DNA of 64,000 nt from assembly GCA_039621445.1 (NCBI GenBank), contig CP154956.1, positions 72,414,914-72,478,913 on the forward strand, written 5' to 3'. Below, piece by piece: positions 1-10,247 of the stretch (position 1 is the first letter of the stretch; every line of letters begins with the position of its first letter). The translations under genes and the position numbers were made by a program. The stretch comes from Euglena gracilis (Eukaryota; Euglenida; Euglenophyceae; Euglenales). Under the pieces are notes generated by a model. That model was not told where the DNA came from. It saw only the letters and a list, made by a program, of their open reading frames with translations, and made no database searches.

Positions 1-1090
1 TGGACCCCATCACAAGGGCTGAGGCCCTGGGAAAAATGACGGGAGTTTCCTCGTCACTGGTTTCATTTTTTTCCCTGAAGTTTTCATTCACCACCACACC
101 CTGGTTTGGGTGAGGCTGGTGTGGGCAATCGAGGACATTTCATTGCCCCTGTTGATTTTTTTGCCATTTTCCATTGAACTCCCGTGAAAGGATTTCAAAG
201 GGGAATGAAGGATTCTCGTGGCTAGGGGGAAACCAGCCGGGAATCTTATTTTTTAAACGGATGGGTGTTTTCCAATCAAAGGATCCCACCCTGGAACGGG
301 AAGGGATATAGCCAACAACAACAAAAGCAAAACGTTGAATGAGTGCATGATTGCCACCCGTTTTGTTTATGTTGTTGTGGGTGGATTCCGGTTTGGAAGT
401 TTCACCAAAAATTCTTGAAGAGGACAAACCACCGGAAGCACAACCGAGGGTTTGTTCTTTTGACAACCTTCTCCAAGTATTGGAGGGGGGGGTTAATGAC
501 AATGTGGCTTTGAGGTTGCCCCGTCGGTTTGGCTGGGCCAAGCCACATTGCTAAATTTTCGGTGTGCATGGTCTGCCACCACACTAAGGGAAGGCAAACC
601 GGCACCCAAGGAAGACGCCGAAGCCCATCGACTTGAACAACAACAAAAATTGTCGAGTCAATGGCTTTGGCGACCATCACCACTTGGGGGCATTATTGCC
701 CGTCCACCGTCATGGTGTTGAATTTATCCATTGGTGATGGTGTATTGTTGTATTATTGGGATTTTGGTTGTATTTTTGGTGTGGTCCCGTTTCGTCTGCC
801 TACTCAGGTCCATCAACAAGGCTGAAGCAGCTGATTTTTGGTATTGATGGACGAGGAGGTGGAGTTGATGTGTGAGCATGCGGAGATGGTAATTTTGCCG
901 TCTGCCGTTTGCAACTCGCTCTGACCACTACACCTGTTTTCGCACCTGTTTTCAAGAAAGAGGAATCTGTGATTTTTCATTTCTCCCTTCTCACGGGTCG
1001 GTGACACTCGTGGGGGAGTCCTTTTCTCCAATCGGTTTGATTGGGTTGTACAATCATACCCCCCACCTTTGGGCAAGTGGAGCCCGAAAC
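1..1090. other. Left flank, no recognisable gene
   Basis: No open frame here resembles a known family. The longest frame, on the minus strand at 140-541, has no domain I recognise and overlaps frames in other phases, so I treat it as chance. The sequence is moderately T/G-rich with short homopolymers. It may be the eroded flank of a retroelement, but nothing proves this. Confidence 0.5.
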
Positions 1091-1107
1091 CCCGGTCGGC
1101 TTGATCG

Positions 1108-1550
1108 GGGGGGGGGGGCTATGTTATTTCTTCCAAAAAAAAAGGTAATGAATTGTCTTCTTCAACCTCCCCGCCAAGGGGGGGGGCAAGGCAAGCCCTC
1201 CCTTTGCCTGGGGGGGGGGGCGGTTGCCCAAGGCTTTCCCCTCGGGGGGGGGGGCAAGGCAAGCCCTCCCTTTTCCTGGGGGGGGGGGGGGGTGCCCCAG
1301 GCTTTCCCCTCGGGGGGGGGGGGCAAGGCAAGCCCTCCCTTTGCCCGGGGGGGGGGGGGGGGGGCAATCTTCCCCCCAAGTCTTCCCCCCCGGGGGGGGG
1401 GGGGGCAAGTCAAGCCCACCTCTCGCCGGGGGGGGGGCAATCTTTTCCCCAAGTCCTTCCCCTCGGGGGGGGGGCAAGTCAAGCCCACCTCTCGCCGGGG
1501 GGGGGGGGGGGCAGGCGTTTCCCCAAGGCCTTCCCCTCGGGGGGGGGGCT
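1108..1550. repeat. G-run minisatellite
   Basis: About six imperfect units of 50-65 bp are arranged in tandem. Each has one or two runs of 8 to 18 G separated by C-rich words such as CAAGGCAAGCCC and CAAGGCTTTCCCCTC. Every frame on both strands stays open and encodes proline- or glycine-rich strings, as expected from such a repeat and not evidence of a protein. The spaced G runs could form G-quadruplexes on the plus strand. Confidence 0.85.
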
Positions 1551-1722
1551 GATTTTCATCTATCACCGAAAGGATTTTTGGTGATAATGAACCCTCCATT
1601 CCCTTCACGGTTGGGAATACCGTGGGGGGGGGGCTGATTTTTATCCATTCAAGAAAGGATTTTTTTTGAGTGGTGTTGGACCCCCATTTCCTTTCACGGT
1701 GGTGAGAACCGTGGGGGGGGGG
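1541..1722. repeat. Two ~85-bp units with CACGGT...ACCGTG hairpin
   Basis: Two diverged copies follow the G-run array. Each starts with a G run plus CTGATTTT, passes through AAAGGATTTTT, and ends in a short inverted repeat CACGGT...ACCGTG before the next G run. The unit ends are near 1624 and 1713. Confidence 0.7.
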
Positions 1723-1881
1723 CTCGGTGTGGTGGAACGGGATCTATGGGTTATAGATTCCTCCTCACCGTTACGCCACCACCTATGCACGTTGCCGAAC
1801 AATGTTATCGCAATTGCGTTGCAAAAAATCAAAGTGTCTTTCATTCCCATCCCAAGTAAAGCGAGAAGGAGGGGGGGTGAA

Positions 1882-1944
1882 ACCCCCGACTTTCGTCGCA
1901 AGGGGGGGAGTGACGACCTTTTGAGGTCGACCGCCGGGCGGCGG
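1882..1944. repeat. Cluster of short hairpins
   Basis: Adjacent inverted repeats follow one another: a C5...G5 stem enclosing GAC-TTTC-GTC (about 1882-1908), CGACCT-TTTG-AGGTCG (1914-1929), and CCGCC-GGGC-GGCGG (1931-1944). They lie about 0.5 kb upstream of DIRS-like element 1. Their role is unknown. Confidence 0.6.
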
Positions 1945-2470
1945 AGTTTTTTGCTCTTAGAAGGCCTTTTTAAGGGCGGTTTAGCTCTAATTTTAAGGCT
2001 TTCTAAAGATTTCCATTAAAATTCCCTCTCCTAGGGCGCCCATGGTTTGGTTGTGCAAGGAGAGAGATTGAGTGATGCTAGGTATTCCCAAATGGTCATT
2101 TTGGGTTTATTTAGCACAATTTAAGCTTTTTATGCATTTTTCCTTTGGTTTTAAGGGAAAATGTTGGATTTGGTGAGAGCGCTTGCAAGCGCTTGGAACA
2201 GAATTTTAAGAGATTGGCGCCTGAGTTCCTGGAGTTTTTGCAGGGGTTTGCAAAGCTCAATAATGATGGAATTCAGCATAATTTATCAAAATCAAGGGGG
2301 GAAACCTTGATTTTGACCTGGGTTGGTTGATTTTGATGCAATGGGCTAGGATTTGGGATTTGAGAGCGCTTAGGAATCAGCGCACTCAATCCTAAATTTA
2401 ACTGCCCATCAGGGGCATCAAAATCATATTTTCTTTCACAGGGTTTTCCTCTGAACCTTTTACACCATTG
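1945..2470. other. Non-coding leader of DIRS-like element 1, with palindromes
   Basis: No convincing gene. A perfect 16-bp palindrome (AGCGCTTGCAAGCGCT, 2178-2193) and a perfect 10-bp stem with a 7-base loop (AAAATCAAGG...CCTTGATTTT, 2288-2314) are present. The stretch ends in a pyrimidine tract plus CAG near 2440, which resembles a 3' splice site. It probably belongs to the 5' non-coding part of the following element, by position only. Confidence 0.4.
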
Positions 2471-2695
2471 TATTGTTGTGGCAATTCAATTACAATCAAG
2501 TATTGGATTTACAATTGGAATTGCAAATGGAAGGACAACAAATCAATCAAGAAAGCTCAATTGAAGAAGGTGAGGTTTGTCTTCCCCCCACCTCATCTGT
2601 GGGAAAAGGGGCAGGGGGGTGGGACTCCTCAACTCAGGCAACCACAGGCCAATTTCCACCCCAAAACCCCCTTTTTGGCCCAGAAACTGTGAGAA

Positions 2696-3331
2696 ATGAC
2701 ACCCAGGGGGGGGGTGTTGGCTCTCACTGGTTCAGCTGAGCAGGGAGGGGTTGAAACCCCAAAGGCACCCCCCTTGGAGATCCCAGTGACACCCCCCTCA
2801 GGGGTCGGGGAGGGTCCACTGGGAGGTTCCTCCTTGGAAATGATGGCCCAGTTTCGGCCACAGGGGGGGCCAGAATGGGAAAAAATTTCCGACACAAGTC
2901 GGCTCGAGGAGCCAAAAAACGATCCTACGCCGGAAACTGGCCCGGGGCGGGGGTTTCCGCTTCACCCCAGTGCTGCCGAGGGACATGGCAGCACGGGTGT
3001 GAAACACCAGGTGGGGGGGCAGACCGGGGAATTTCAGACAGGCTGCTTTGGGCTAAATGTAATGCCCCAAATTTTCATGTCAGTCATGAAAACATTCGAA
3101 AAATTGTGGAGAAAAAGAGGCATCCAGGTCTTTATTTACCTGGACGACATTTTTCTGGTGGCCCCCACTCAAAGCATTTTGCAAAGTCACCTGAACAGAG
3201 TTGTCAAATATTTGCTGGATTCTGGGTTCAAAATCAATGTGAAAAAGTCCACCCTGCAGCCCATACAAGTGGTAACCCATCTGGGTTTTCAACTAAACTT
3301 CCAGGAAGGAAAGTTACAGGTGCCCCCCTAG
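2696..3331 (+). pseudogene. DIRS1 leader and partial reverse transcriptase
   Basis: The first ~110 residues are a proline/glycine-rich leader. From about residue 112 the frame matches DIRS reverse transcriptase: GCFGLNVMPQIF is motif B and YLDD (residues 148-151, near 3137) is the catalytic motif C. The thumb region follows, with THLGFQLNF. Motif A (DLKDAYFH in element 2) and everything before it are absent, so the enzyme could not work. The frame ends at a TAG (3329-3331), but the same frame continues directly into the connection and RNase H, so this stop is a mutation inside a longer ancestral polyprotein. The sense of the frame and the two Asp of YLDD are directly visible. Confidence 0.85.
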
Positions 3332-4330
3332 AAAGTCAAAACCATAAAAAAGGAGCTGGGAAAAATTGTGAAAAAAGATTACATGTCAAAAAGGCAGCTG
3401 GCTGCCATTTTGGGTCAAAAAAGATGCAATCTAATGGCCCTGCCCTTTTTAAGGGCTTTTACAGACACCCTGGCAATTTTTTTGGTGGCAAAATCCACAG
3501 CCCCCTGGGACTCAAAACACCCCATCTCCCAGGAAATCAAGGCCCAATTAAGGGAAATAAAAACTCTATTGGACACCTGGGGGGGCAGACCCTTCCCCCA
3601 AAATGCAACCAGAGAGTTGCACTCAGACAGCAGCACCCATGCCTTGGGGGGGCTGGACATTCGAACAGGCAAAATTGTGCAAGAATTTTGGAGGGAAAAC
3701 TCCATTTTGCACATCAACGTGAAGGAGCTCAGTGCAGCAATAAACACAGTGAAAGGCTTGAGCAAACATGGGGAAACAGTTTCTTTGTCTGTGGACAACC
3801 AGGTAATCTACTATTACCTGACCAAAGGGGGGGCAGAAAGGACCCCTTCAACAAAATGCTAAGACCATTTTTCAAATGGTGCACGGAGCACCAAGTAAAC
3901 CTCCAAGTCAACTGGGTGCCTTCCAAGGAATGCATAGCAGACCCCATAAGCAGATGGGAAATGGACAGGGGGGATTATTCTTTGGACCACCAACTTTTTC
4001 AATGGTTAAGACAGCAATACCAAAATTTCATAAATCTGGAGGCAGATTTGTTTGCTTCCCCAGGCAACAAAAAACTGCCACAATTTGTGGCCAGGTGGCC
4101 CCATTAGGAGGCCACAGCAGTAAATGCATTGCGATGTCCACTGGACAACATGGGGGATCTTTATGCAAACCCCCCCTGGTCAATAATCCAAAAATTTCTC
4201 CCCAGGTTGAAAATGTTTCCCCAGACCAAAGTTTTGATGGTCACCCCTTACTGGGATTCAGCCACATGGTGGCCCCAATTAATAAAAATAAAAGTTCCAG
4301 GGACCCCCTGCCTGAAAATCACCTCCTACA
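3332..4330 (+). pseudogene. DIRS1 RNase H and NPPW methylase-like region
   Basis: Downstream of the stop the frame reads the RT connection, then RNase H with acidic residues in LHSDSSTHALGG, INVKEL, SVDNQV and CIADPISRW. A frameshift falls at a seven-G run near 3827-3833, and the protein continues in the next frame. The segment DLFASPGNKKLPQFVARWP, then LYANPPW near 4160-4180, is the domain often annotated in DIRS elements as DAM-type N6-adenine methylase; NPPW is its signature. A TAG at 4105 interrupts it. The RNase H would degrade the RNA strand during replication. The methylase activity is a family prediction only. Confidence 0.8.
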
Positions 4331-5600
4331 GGGGTATGTTCACCAATTGCAGGAGGGAACAAATGCCACCCCCCAGGTGGCCCCTCCTTTGCATGATTTG
4401 CTCAGGCAAATTTTGGAGGGGAAACAAATTCAGGTTAAAACCATTGAAGATTTCCTGGGGAGAAACCCCAGTTTAAAGCGTTATCAGAGTGCCTTTGCAC
4501 TTCTGTGGGTAATTTTGGAACACATGGGGGTGCCCCCCCCTGAAGCCACCACTGACCAAGTGGCTGACGCTTTAATACAATTATTCCAATTCTCCAAGGC
4601 CCAAGCCCGTAATGCGTATGGTGCTATACTTTTGATTCCTGGGTTTGGTGGGCTGAGATTCCACACCCTATTGACCCCCTACAAGAGGCTTTGGAACCAA
4701 AACCTGGAGAAGTATGGGGCATTTTGGGACCCCTTCCCAATCCTCCTAGGGCTGGCAAAGGCGCCTATGCCCACTGATAATTGTACATTGCGTACCCAGC
4801 TGATTTTTTGCTCACAAATTCTCTGTTTATACCGATCCTCTAACTTGGCACAAGTCAAACGAACCACCAGTGTGTTGGGTAGGGCACCCTATATAAGAAT
4901 TAAGCGTAAAGGCCAAAAGTTTCACAAGTGGGAAAGGGTGGTCTCCATTCCCCAATGTCCACAAATAATCCCCTTTCATTTAATGATGTCTTATGTGGCT
5001 GCTACACGTTCATTCGTCAGACCTGGGGGCCCCCCTTTTAATTACGTTAAAACCCCCTTCAGGGCCATAAGTGCTGACTCTGTTGCTTCTATCACAAAAG
5101 ATTTTTTGGCCAAGTATGGGGTGACCCACCAGTTGTGGGGGGCCCACTCCACCAGAGGGGCAGGTGTTGGTTTACTCAACAAATTGGGCCTTTCTGCCCA
5201 AGAAGTTTGAGAAATTGGCCGGTGGTGGGGAGTGGAGGCTTTTACAGCCCACTATCAGCGAATGGGTGTCCAAGGTGCCCTGGAAAATTCTCTGGCCCCC
5301 CTAATTTCAGTGCACAATCTGGCCTCACAATGGCAAAGTGCGGAGCCCGAGGTGTCTCGTACTCCCTCGAGGAAAACCGACAAGGGAGGAAGGGACACCG
5401 AGGGCGAAGCACAAAGACCTTGTGAGCCCGACCCCCCCACCCATGTAAGAAAAGTTGTCTTCAAACGCCCTCGATCAGAAGATGAGGGCCAGGGGGGGGC
5501 AGAGGGGGAAGACCCCCCCAGGGGCAAGAAGTCACGTCGCCACGTCGGAGCAGCATCGTCAGCCAACTCAGGCGAGGCGGCACTAAGCAGGGACTCCTAA
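4327..5600 (+). pseudogene. DIRS1 tyrosine recombinase
   Basis: This frame begins near 4327 after a shift and carries a tyrosine recombinase. The N-terminal DNA-binding part contains SLKRYQSAFALLWVILEH. The catalytic residues are an Arg in LCLYRSSNLAQV, the His and Arg of AHSTRGAG, and Tyr in AFTAHYQR. A TGA (5208-5210) separates HSTRG from the Tyr. Element 2 has Cys at the matching position, so this is a point mutation. Such recombinases integrate DIRS circular DNA without an integrase. After the Tyr comes a charged tail with KKSRRH, possibly a nuclear localisation signal, ending at 5600. Confidence 0.88.
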
Positions 5601-5719
5601 CCCAACGCACCAAAACAATCCAAACACCGCCGGCGAGCAAGGCATGGCCTTACAAGGTCTTTGTGCTTCGCCCTCGGTGTCCCTTCCTCCCTTGTCGGTC
5701 TTCCTCGAGGGAGTACGAG
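5356..5719. repeat. 68-bp inverted repeat with 228-bp spacer
   Basis: Left arm 5356-5423 and right arm 5652-5719 are reverse complements with a single mismatch. The left arm codes the recombinase tail of DIRS1 (SRTPSRKTDKGGRDTEGE). A third, more diverged version in the same orientation as the right arm lies at about 5937-6010, in the tail of DIRS2. The perfect arms are therefore a local inverted duplication of the DIRS1 tail. DIRS elements do carry inverted terminal and internal complementary repeats, but I cannot show this is one. Confidence 0.9.
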
Positions 5720-5983
5720 GGGGTGAGATCCTGCTTTGTGTGCCGGCTGTTTTGTTGTTTGTGTTCTTTTTGGCGGGGTGCTTCTCACTGCGATTTTGGC
5801 GCCGGAGTTGGCGATGATGTGCTCTCCGACACCGACTGGGCGAAGGTGAACCACAGGAGCTCCCCGGCCTGTGTGTAGGGACGGTTTTGCCCCCCCCCTG
5901 GAGGAGGATGCTTTACTTTTTCGGTGGGTTGGGTGGGCTCACCCCCCTCTTGTGCTCCGCCCTCATGGTCACTTCCTCCCTGG

Positions 5984-6980
5984 TCAGACTTCCCGGGAGG
6001 AACTACTCGACCATTCGGGCTTCGCACACTCTGGGGTTGAGACATTGTGCACGACCCCTTTTTCAATTTTTTCCTTTTCCGAATCCACCGCCCCCAGGAT
6101 TAAGTAATGTGCTGAAAAAGGTGTGGAATCTTCCCACTGACCGAGTTCACACACCTCCTCACTGGACAATCCTAACTTTTTGTACATCAAAACCCCTGCC
6201 CCCCTGGTGCTGTGGTATTTCCAGTGGGAAATTGGAATGCCAAAGGATTCCAACAATTCCTTTGTCAAAGAGTGGATTCTGTTGGGTGTCAAGGGTTTTT
6301 TGCCAGCCAAACTCCACAACAAAGGGGCACCCTGGGGGATGAAAGATGTTCTTTTCACATATTCTCTCATCAAATGATATTGACTCAAAGATGGCAGTGA
6401 ATCAATCTTCAACACTTGCTCCCACGTTGGTGAAGGTCAACCCTTTCTCCTGACCAAAATGAAAACCTTCTCCCCAACCAGTGCAATGGTCATTTGTGTC
6501 CTTGCCAGGTCCACCCCCCTGTGAAGTGCCAAAAGTCTGAAAGACAGAATGATTCTCCACCGCAACTCCACAAGCGACATCTCAGAAACCCTCTCTGTGC
6601 AGTGCAATTTTTTCAAAATGGGTAATGGGTCCCAAAAAGCAGCATACCTCTGATCTGAACGATTCCATTCCTTTTTCGCTTTTGGAAGTAAAGGGTGTAA
6701 TCGAAGTGGACACCAACCCAGGTAAATATTGGAGAGAGGCATACGCACATCGAGCATCAGCCTGTGAAAGTTTGTGTAGGTCCAACAGGGCAGTGGCAAG
6801 CTCCATCCTGGAGACTTGCAAGGGCTCCAATCTTTTCTTTTGAAGAATAACAAACAGTGTTCTGAATGCACTGTCATAACGCTTCAGGGGTCCCAAAGTC
6901 CTCGGGACATTTTCAATGTCTTCATGTGGCACTTTTTGCTGTTCCAAAAGGAACCTGATACCACTGTGCAAGCCACTTTG
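5984..6980 (-). pseudogene. DIRS2 tyrosine recombinase
   Basis: Three overlapping frames (6582-6971, 6437-6877, 5984-6415) reconstruct a recombinase. The N-terminal part has PLKRYDSAFRTLFVILQ. A segment with LLALHRGVDLART supplies the first catalytic Arg. The last frame has YHSTRGAG (His, Arg) and FSAHY with the nucleophilic Tyr. The residues needed for strand cleavage are thus present, but two frameshifts separate them. The Cys in EEVCELGQW marks where DIRS1 carries a TGA. The tail after the Tyr is rich in Ser, Pro and charged residues. Confidence 0.85.
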
Positions 6981-6999
6981 GCCTTGGCATTGATTGCCC

Positions 7000-7988
7000 C
7001 CAACTATTCTTGAACGTTCCCTCCCTGGGAGGTATGACCAACATTCTTGTCCCTGGTTTTGACATTTTGATTAATAGGGGCAGCATTGACTCGAAACCCA
7101 CATGGGTGTGACCAAAAGGCACTTCACCTGCTTGTTCAGTCTCTGCCTGACGATCCAAGGAAAAGTCACCTTTCAGGGGGGGTTGGCATAAAAATCTCTG
7201 ACTGAAGACAGGTCGCATTTCAATGCACCCACCAGAGAAGCTTGGTAGTGGGGCGATCTGGCCACAAATTTTTGGAATTTTGCATTTCCTGCAGATGCAA
7301 ACATGCCTGTGTCTGGAGTAATGTCTTTTCTGAAAAACTGCAGAATCTGGGTGAACAGGTCTTGGCACAGCGTATAATCTCCCCTGTCCTGATCCTATCT
7401 TGTGAGGGGGTCTGCCAACATTTCTGACGAAGGAACCCACTGGACGTGCAGTTGGACATGGTTTTACCAACACCAGTGAAACAGAGGTTCCAGAATTTGA
7501 TTGAGGTGATATTTTCTGCCACCCCATTTGGTGAGATAACTCAGTGCCACCTGATTGGCTACGTTTATCAGCACAGTTTCTCCATGCTGGGCAAAGGCTT
7601 TTACTGTCTGTACTGCTGCCATCACCTCTTTTACATTTATATGTCTAACAATTATTCTCCCTCCAAAATTCTTGGATGTTGTTGTTTTTGGGAGGAGTCT
7701 ACCCCCCCATGCCCACGTGGACGAGTCTGAATGGAGCACCCTTTTTGCCTGTTGGAGAAAAGGTCTGCCCAGACCTGGTTGCAGGTATGCCTTTAGGACT
7801 TTGATTTCCCACTTCAGTTTTTTTGGGATGTCTATGCAAAAATCCCAGCCCATTTCCTCATGCAGCTGGATGAACTTTAACAACACCTGGGTTACCAACC
7901 TCAAAATTTTTAGAGCAGGGAGGTAACTTCTTATTTGTTCCAGAATGCTGGAAATCTTTCTGCAACTCAATTTTCGGGCCATTACCAC
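7000..7988 (-). pseudogene. DIRS2 RNase H and NPP methylase-like region
   Basis: The frame 7464-7988 holds the RT connection and RNase H: LHSDSSTWAWGG (Asp) and INVKEV (Glu). The third acidic position is Ala (NVANQV) where element 1 has Asp (SVDNQV), which would abolish catalysis. Downstream, between 7000 and 7460, the methylase-like segment appears in another phase: MFASAGNAKFQKFVARSP, then FYANPP near 7185. This parallels DIRS1 and supports the same domain order. At least two frameshifts occur. It is non-functional. Confidence 0.8.
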
Positions 7989-8072
7989 CTTCCCCGGTTC
8001 CTTTCTGATGGTTTTTAATTTGTGGGGGGCACCTCCAGTTGACTTTTTTCCAGATCGATGATGAACCCCAAG

Positions 8073-8650
8073 TTATGCAGTCTTTGGGTGGGAGTAAACA
8101 CAGACTTTTTTATCGCTGACCTTGAACACAGCCTCCCCTAATGTGTTTAGCATTGTCAGCAAATGCTTTTTGACCGAATGTTCTGTTGAACCAAACAGAA
8201 TGATATCGTCCAAATAGGCGAACACCTGCAATCCCTTTGATTGCCGCAGTTTTTGTATGACTTTCATTAGCGACATGAACAATTTTTGGAGGTGCTTAGG
8301 CCAAAAAAAGCCCCCTGAAACTCCGACAGGTCTGGGCCCATCTGAATCTTTTTCCAGACCCAGATGAAAGTAGGCATCCTTCAAGTCCAGTTTGAGTGCC
8401 CATTCCCCTTTGTTCAGAGTGGGGAAAATGGTGGACATGTTTTCCAGAGTCAACTTTTCTGGGCAGCAGATTTTATTTAGATCTCGACAATCTGAGATAA
8501 ATCGATGCTTGAACCCCTCCCCTTCTAGTTTTGACAACACAAACCAGGGTACAAGGTGGGCAGTTCCTGTGGCATTTTCCATTTTTCTGGTTTCCCCACT
8601 TCCTTGGTACTCCCTCAGAATTTCTGAAGCCAAGCTGATTTCCTGAGCTG
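8073..8650 (-). pseudogene. DIRS2 reverse transcriptase
   Basis: The C-terminal two thirds of the frame 8073-8918 is a DIRS-type RT. ISDCRDLNK is the template-grip region, LKLDLKDAYFHL is motif A with its catalytic Asp, PVGVSGGFFWPKHLQKLF is a damaged motif B, and FAYLDDIILFG is motif C. The frame stops at 8073, and the connection resumes after a gap of about 85 bases in another phase. Residues before ~110 are compositionally odd and may be out of frame with the true protein. Confidence 0.88.
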
Positions 8651-9169
8651 CCTTTTGCTGCTGTCTTTTTGACATAGACTGGGGTATAGGGTGGTCTGGC
8701 TGCACACCATTTTGAATTAGTGATACTACCCACTGGTTTGCATTTCTCTGCCACCATGGCAAACATTCCCTCAGTCGCTGAAACAATGGCACCCCCAGCC
8801 ATGCACTTTCTCTGAATTGCAGTCCTTGAATGATTCCCTTCTCCCGCTCCTCTGGGGGGGAGTGTGGTGTGGGCCAATTTCCTCCTTCCAGGAGCCCTTG
8901 CTGGGCTGGAGATGGCATCTGGACAGGGGTCAGCAGGGGGATTACACACCCCCTTGGGCTTAGCTGGGGGTTATCTCCCCAAATCCATGTTTGGTTCTGG
9001 CTTGCCCTCCACTGGCAGGTGGGGCCTGCTGGCCCTGATTCCTTCTGGGCTAGGCCTTGCTGATATCATCCCCTCCTGTGGTTCTTGATGCTTCAGGCCT
9101 GGCCCTTGCCTTTCCTGAGTAAATGAGGGGGGAGGGGCATTTTTCCAGAGGGGATTCAGACCCCTTGTA

Positions 9170-10100
9170 TCACCATGATCTCCATTGGCTGCCATAGCCC
9201 TTTCCTCTCCCAGATTGGAATTTGCTGCCGTAGCCTTTTCCTCTTACAAGTTTGAACTTGAACCCTTTGTTCCCTGTGGGAATGGTAAAATGAGACATAG
9301 AATGTCTGGAGAAGGCTGGAGTCAAGCCTGTTTGATTCAGAGCCCATTTTGCTTTGTCAACTGCCAAATCTTCCTTGGGGAACAGCCCGATGCTTGTACT
9401 TGGGATTGCCCCAGGAATGCTGCACTTCTTCCTCTCCTTCAGCAGTGTCTGCTCCAGCTCTTCCACAGCAAAAAAAGTTGTTGTGGCAATATTTGATAAT
9501 CTGCATCCACACTGCCATACACGCATGCCACCATCCTCTCCAGGTGCAACACCTTTTGCTGTTATGCCTTCAGCTGCTTGTCCCAGGCCCCCTTTCCGTC
9601 TAAACCATGATTATTATCTTCCGCTCTTACTTTTTTCCCCTGATACCTTGGTAGCTCACCCAACACCATTTTCCACGGTAGTCGATCTCCTTTTTCGGCG
9701 TGCCGAAGGCACGCTGCCAGCTCTGTCGCCAGAGGCGCCAGTTGCTCCTGCCAGGAGAGCTGTCCATCCGCCTCGTCGTTGTCGTTGTCCTCCTCGTCTT
9801 CTCCGGCGTCCTCCTCCATCGCGGACCGCTCCGCTCTCTGCTTTTCCAGCCAGCGCTCAGCGAATTTGAACGCCACGTCCGCTGCTGTCTGCACCAAGTC
9901 GATCGGCGGTACCTCCACCCTTCCTGCTAACGCCACCGAGTACAAGAACGAATTCCTGTAGTCTCCGACTTGGCTGGAGGCCATTACCACCTTTGTCAGC
10001 TCGTGGACGTTCTTTGCACGTTTCGTCGTGTTGTGTACCCGTAGTATGCTTCTGTCCACGTCCAATGAGGAAGTTAGGATGGAAGCAGCTCCTATTAGGA
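9170..10100 (-). pseudogene. Gag-like protein with Gly-rich C-terminus
   Basis: Two minus-strand frames (9562-10065, then 9170-9526) join into one protein of about 290 residues. The first contains a helical, acidic region (EDEEDNDNDEAD). The second ends in a basic glycine-rich tail with two copies of GRGKGYGS, an RNA-binding type tail. No zinc knuckle is visible. Position just upstream of the DIRS2 RT suggests the DIRS Gag or nucleocapsid. The frame is open upstream to a TAG near 10103 and the apparent first codon is TTG, so the true start is not visible. The 5' half is GC-rich, unlike the rest of element 2. Confidence 0.5.
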
Positions 10101-10247
10101 TCTCCTAACGGGTGCCCCTTCTCTCTTCACAGGCGGTATTCTGTTTTCTTTGCTTGTCTTCCTTTTCTCCGGACCGGACTTGGTTATCCAGTCCGTCCTC
10201 CCTGCAGTGCTCTGTGCTTTGCTTCTTGGGAAATTAGGAAAAGGGTT

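Larger units (their letters stand above)
2473..5600 (+). mobile_element. DIRS-like element 1 (decayed)
   Basis: The domains in order on the plus strand are reverse transcriptase, RNase H, a region ending in an NPPW methylase-like motif, and a tyrosine recombinase. This order, with a recombinase instead of an integrase, defines DIRS-order retrotransposons. The N-terminal RT (motifs 1-3) is missing: the frame passes from a proline/glycine-rich leader into the late RT palm near 3026. Stops at 3329, 4105 and 5208 and shifts near 3830 and 4330 make it inactive. The C-terminal tail meets an inverted copy of itself (5356-5719). Confidence 0.85.
5870..10100 (-). mobile_element. DIRS-like element 2 (decayed), convergent to element 1
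   Basis: On the minus strand the order is Gag-like gene, reverse transcriptase, RNase H, NPP methylase-like region and tyrosine recombinase. It points toward element 1, so the two recombinase ends face each other. The RT is better preserved than in element 1, with motif A and YLDD both present. The RNase H and recombinase are split by frame changes. The assignment of the Gag-like gene (9170-10065) to this element rests on position and strand only. Confidence 0.82.

Noticed and set aside
1001-1637. Several long proline- or glycine-rich open frames on both strands
   Set aside because: They are produced by the G-run minisatellite, are open in all phases and have no domain.
5208-5210. TGA inside the DIRS1 recombinase as a sign of a variant genetic code
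   Set aside because: TAG stops also interrupt the same element, and the second DIRS element has a normal Cys codon there; a point mutation is simpler.
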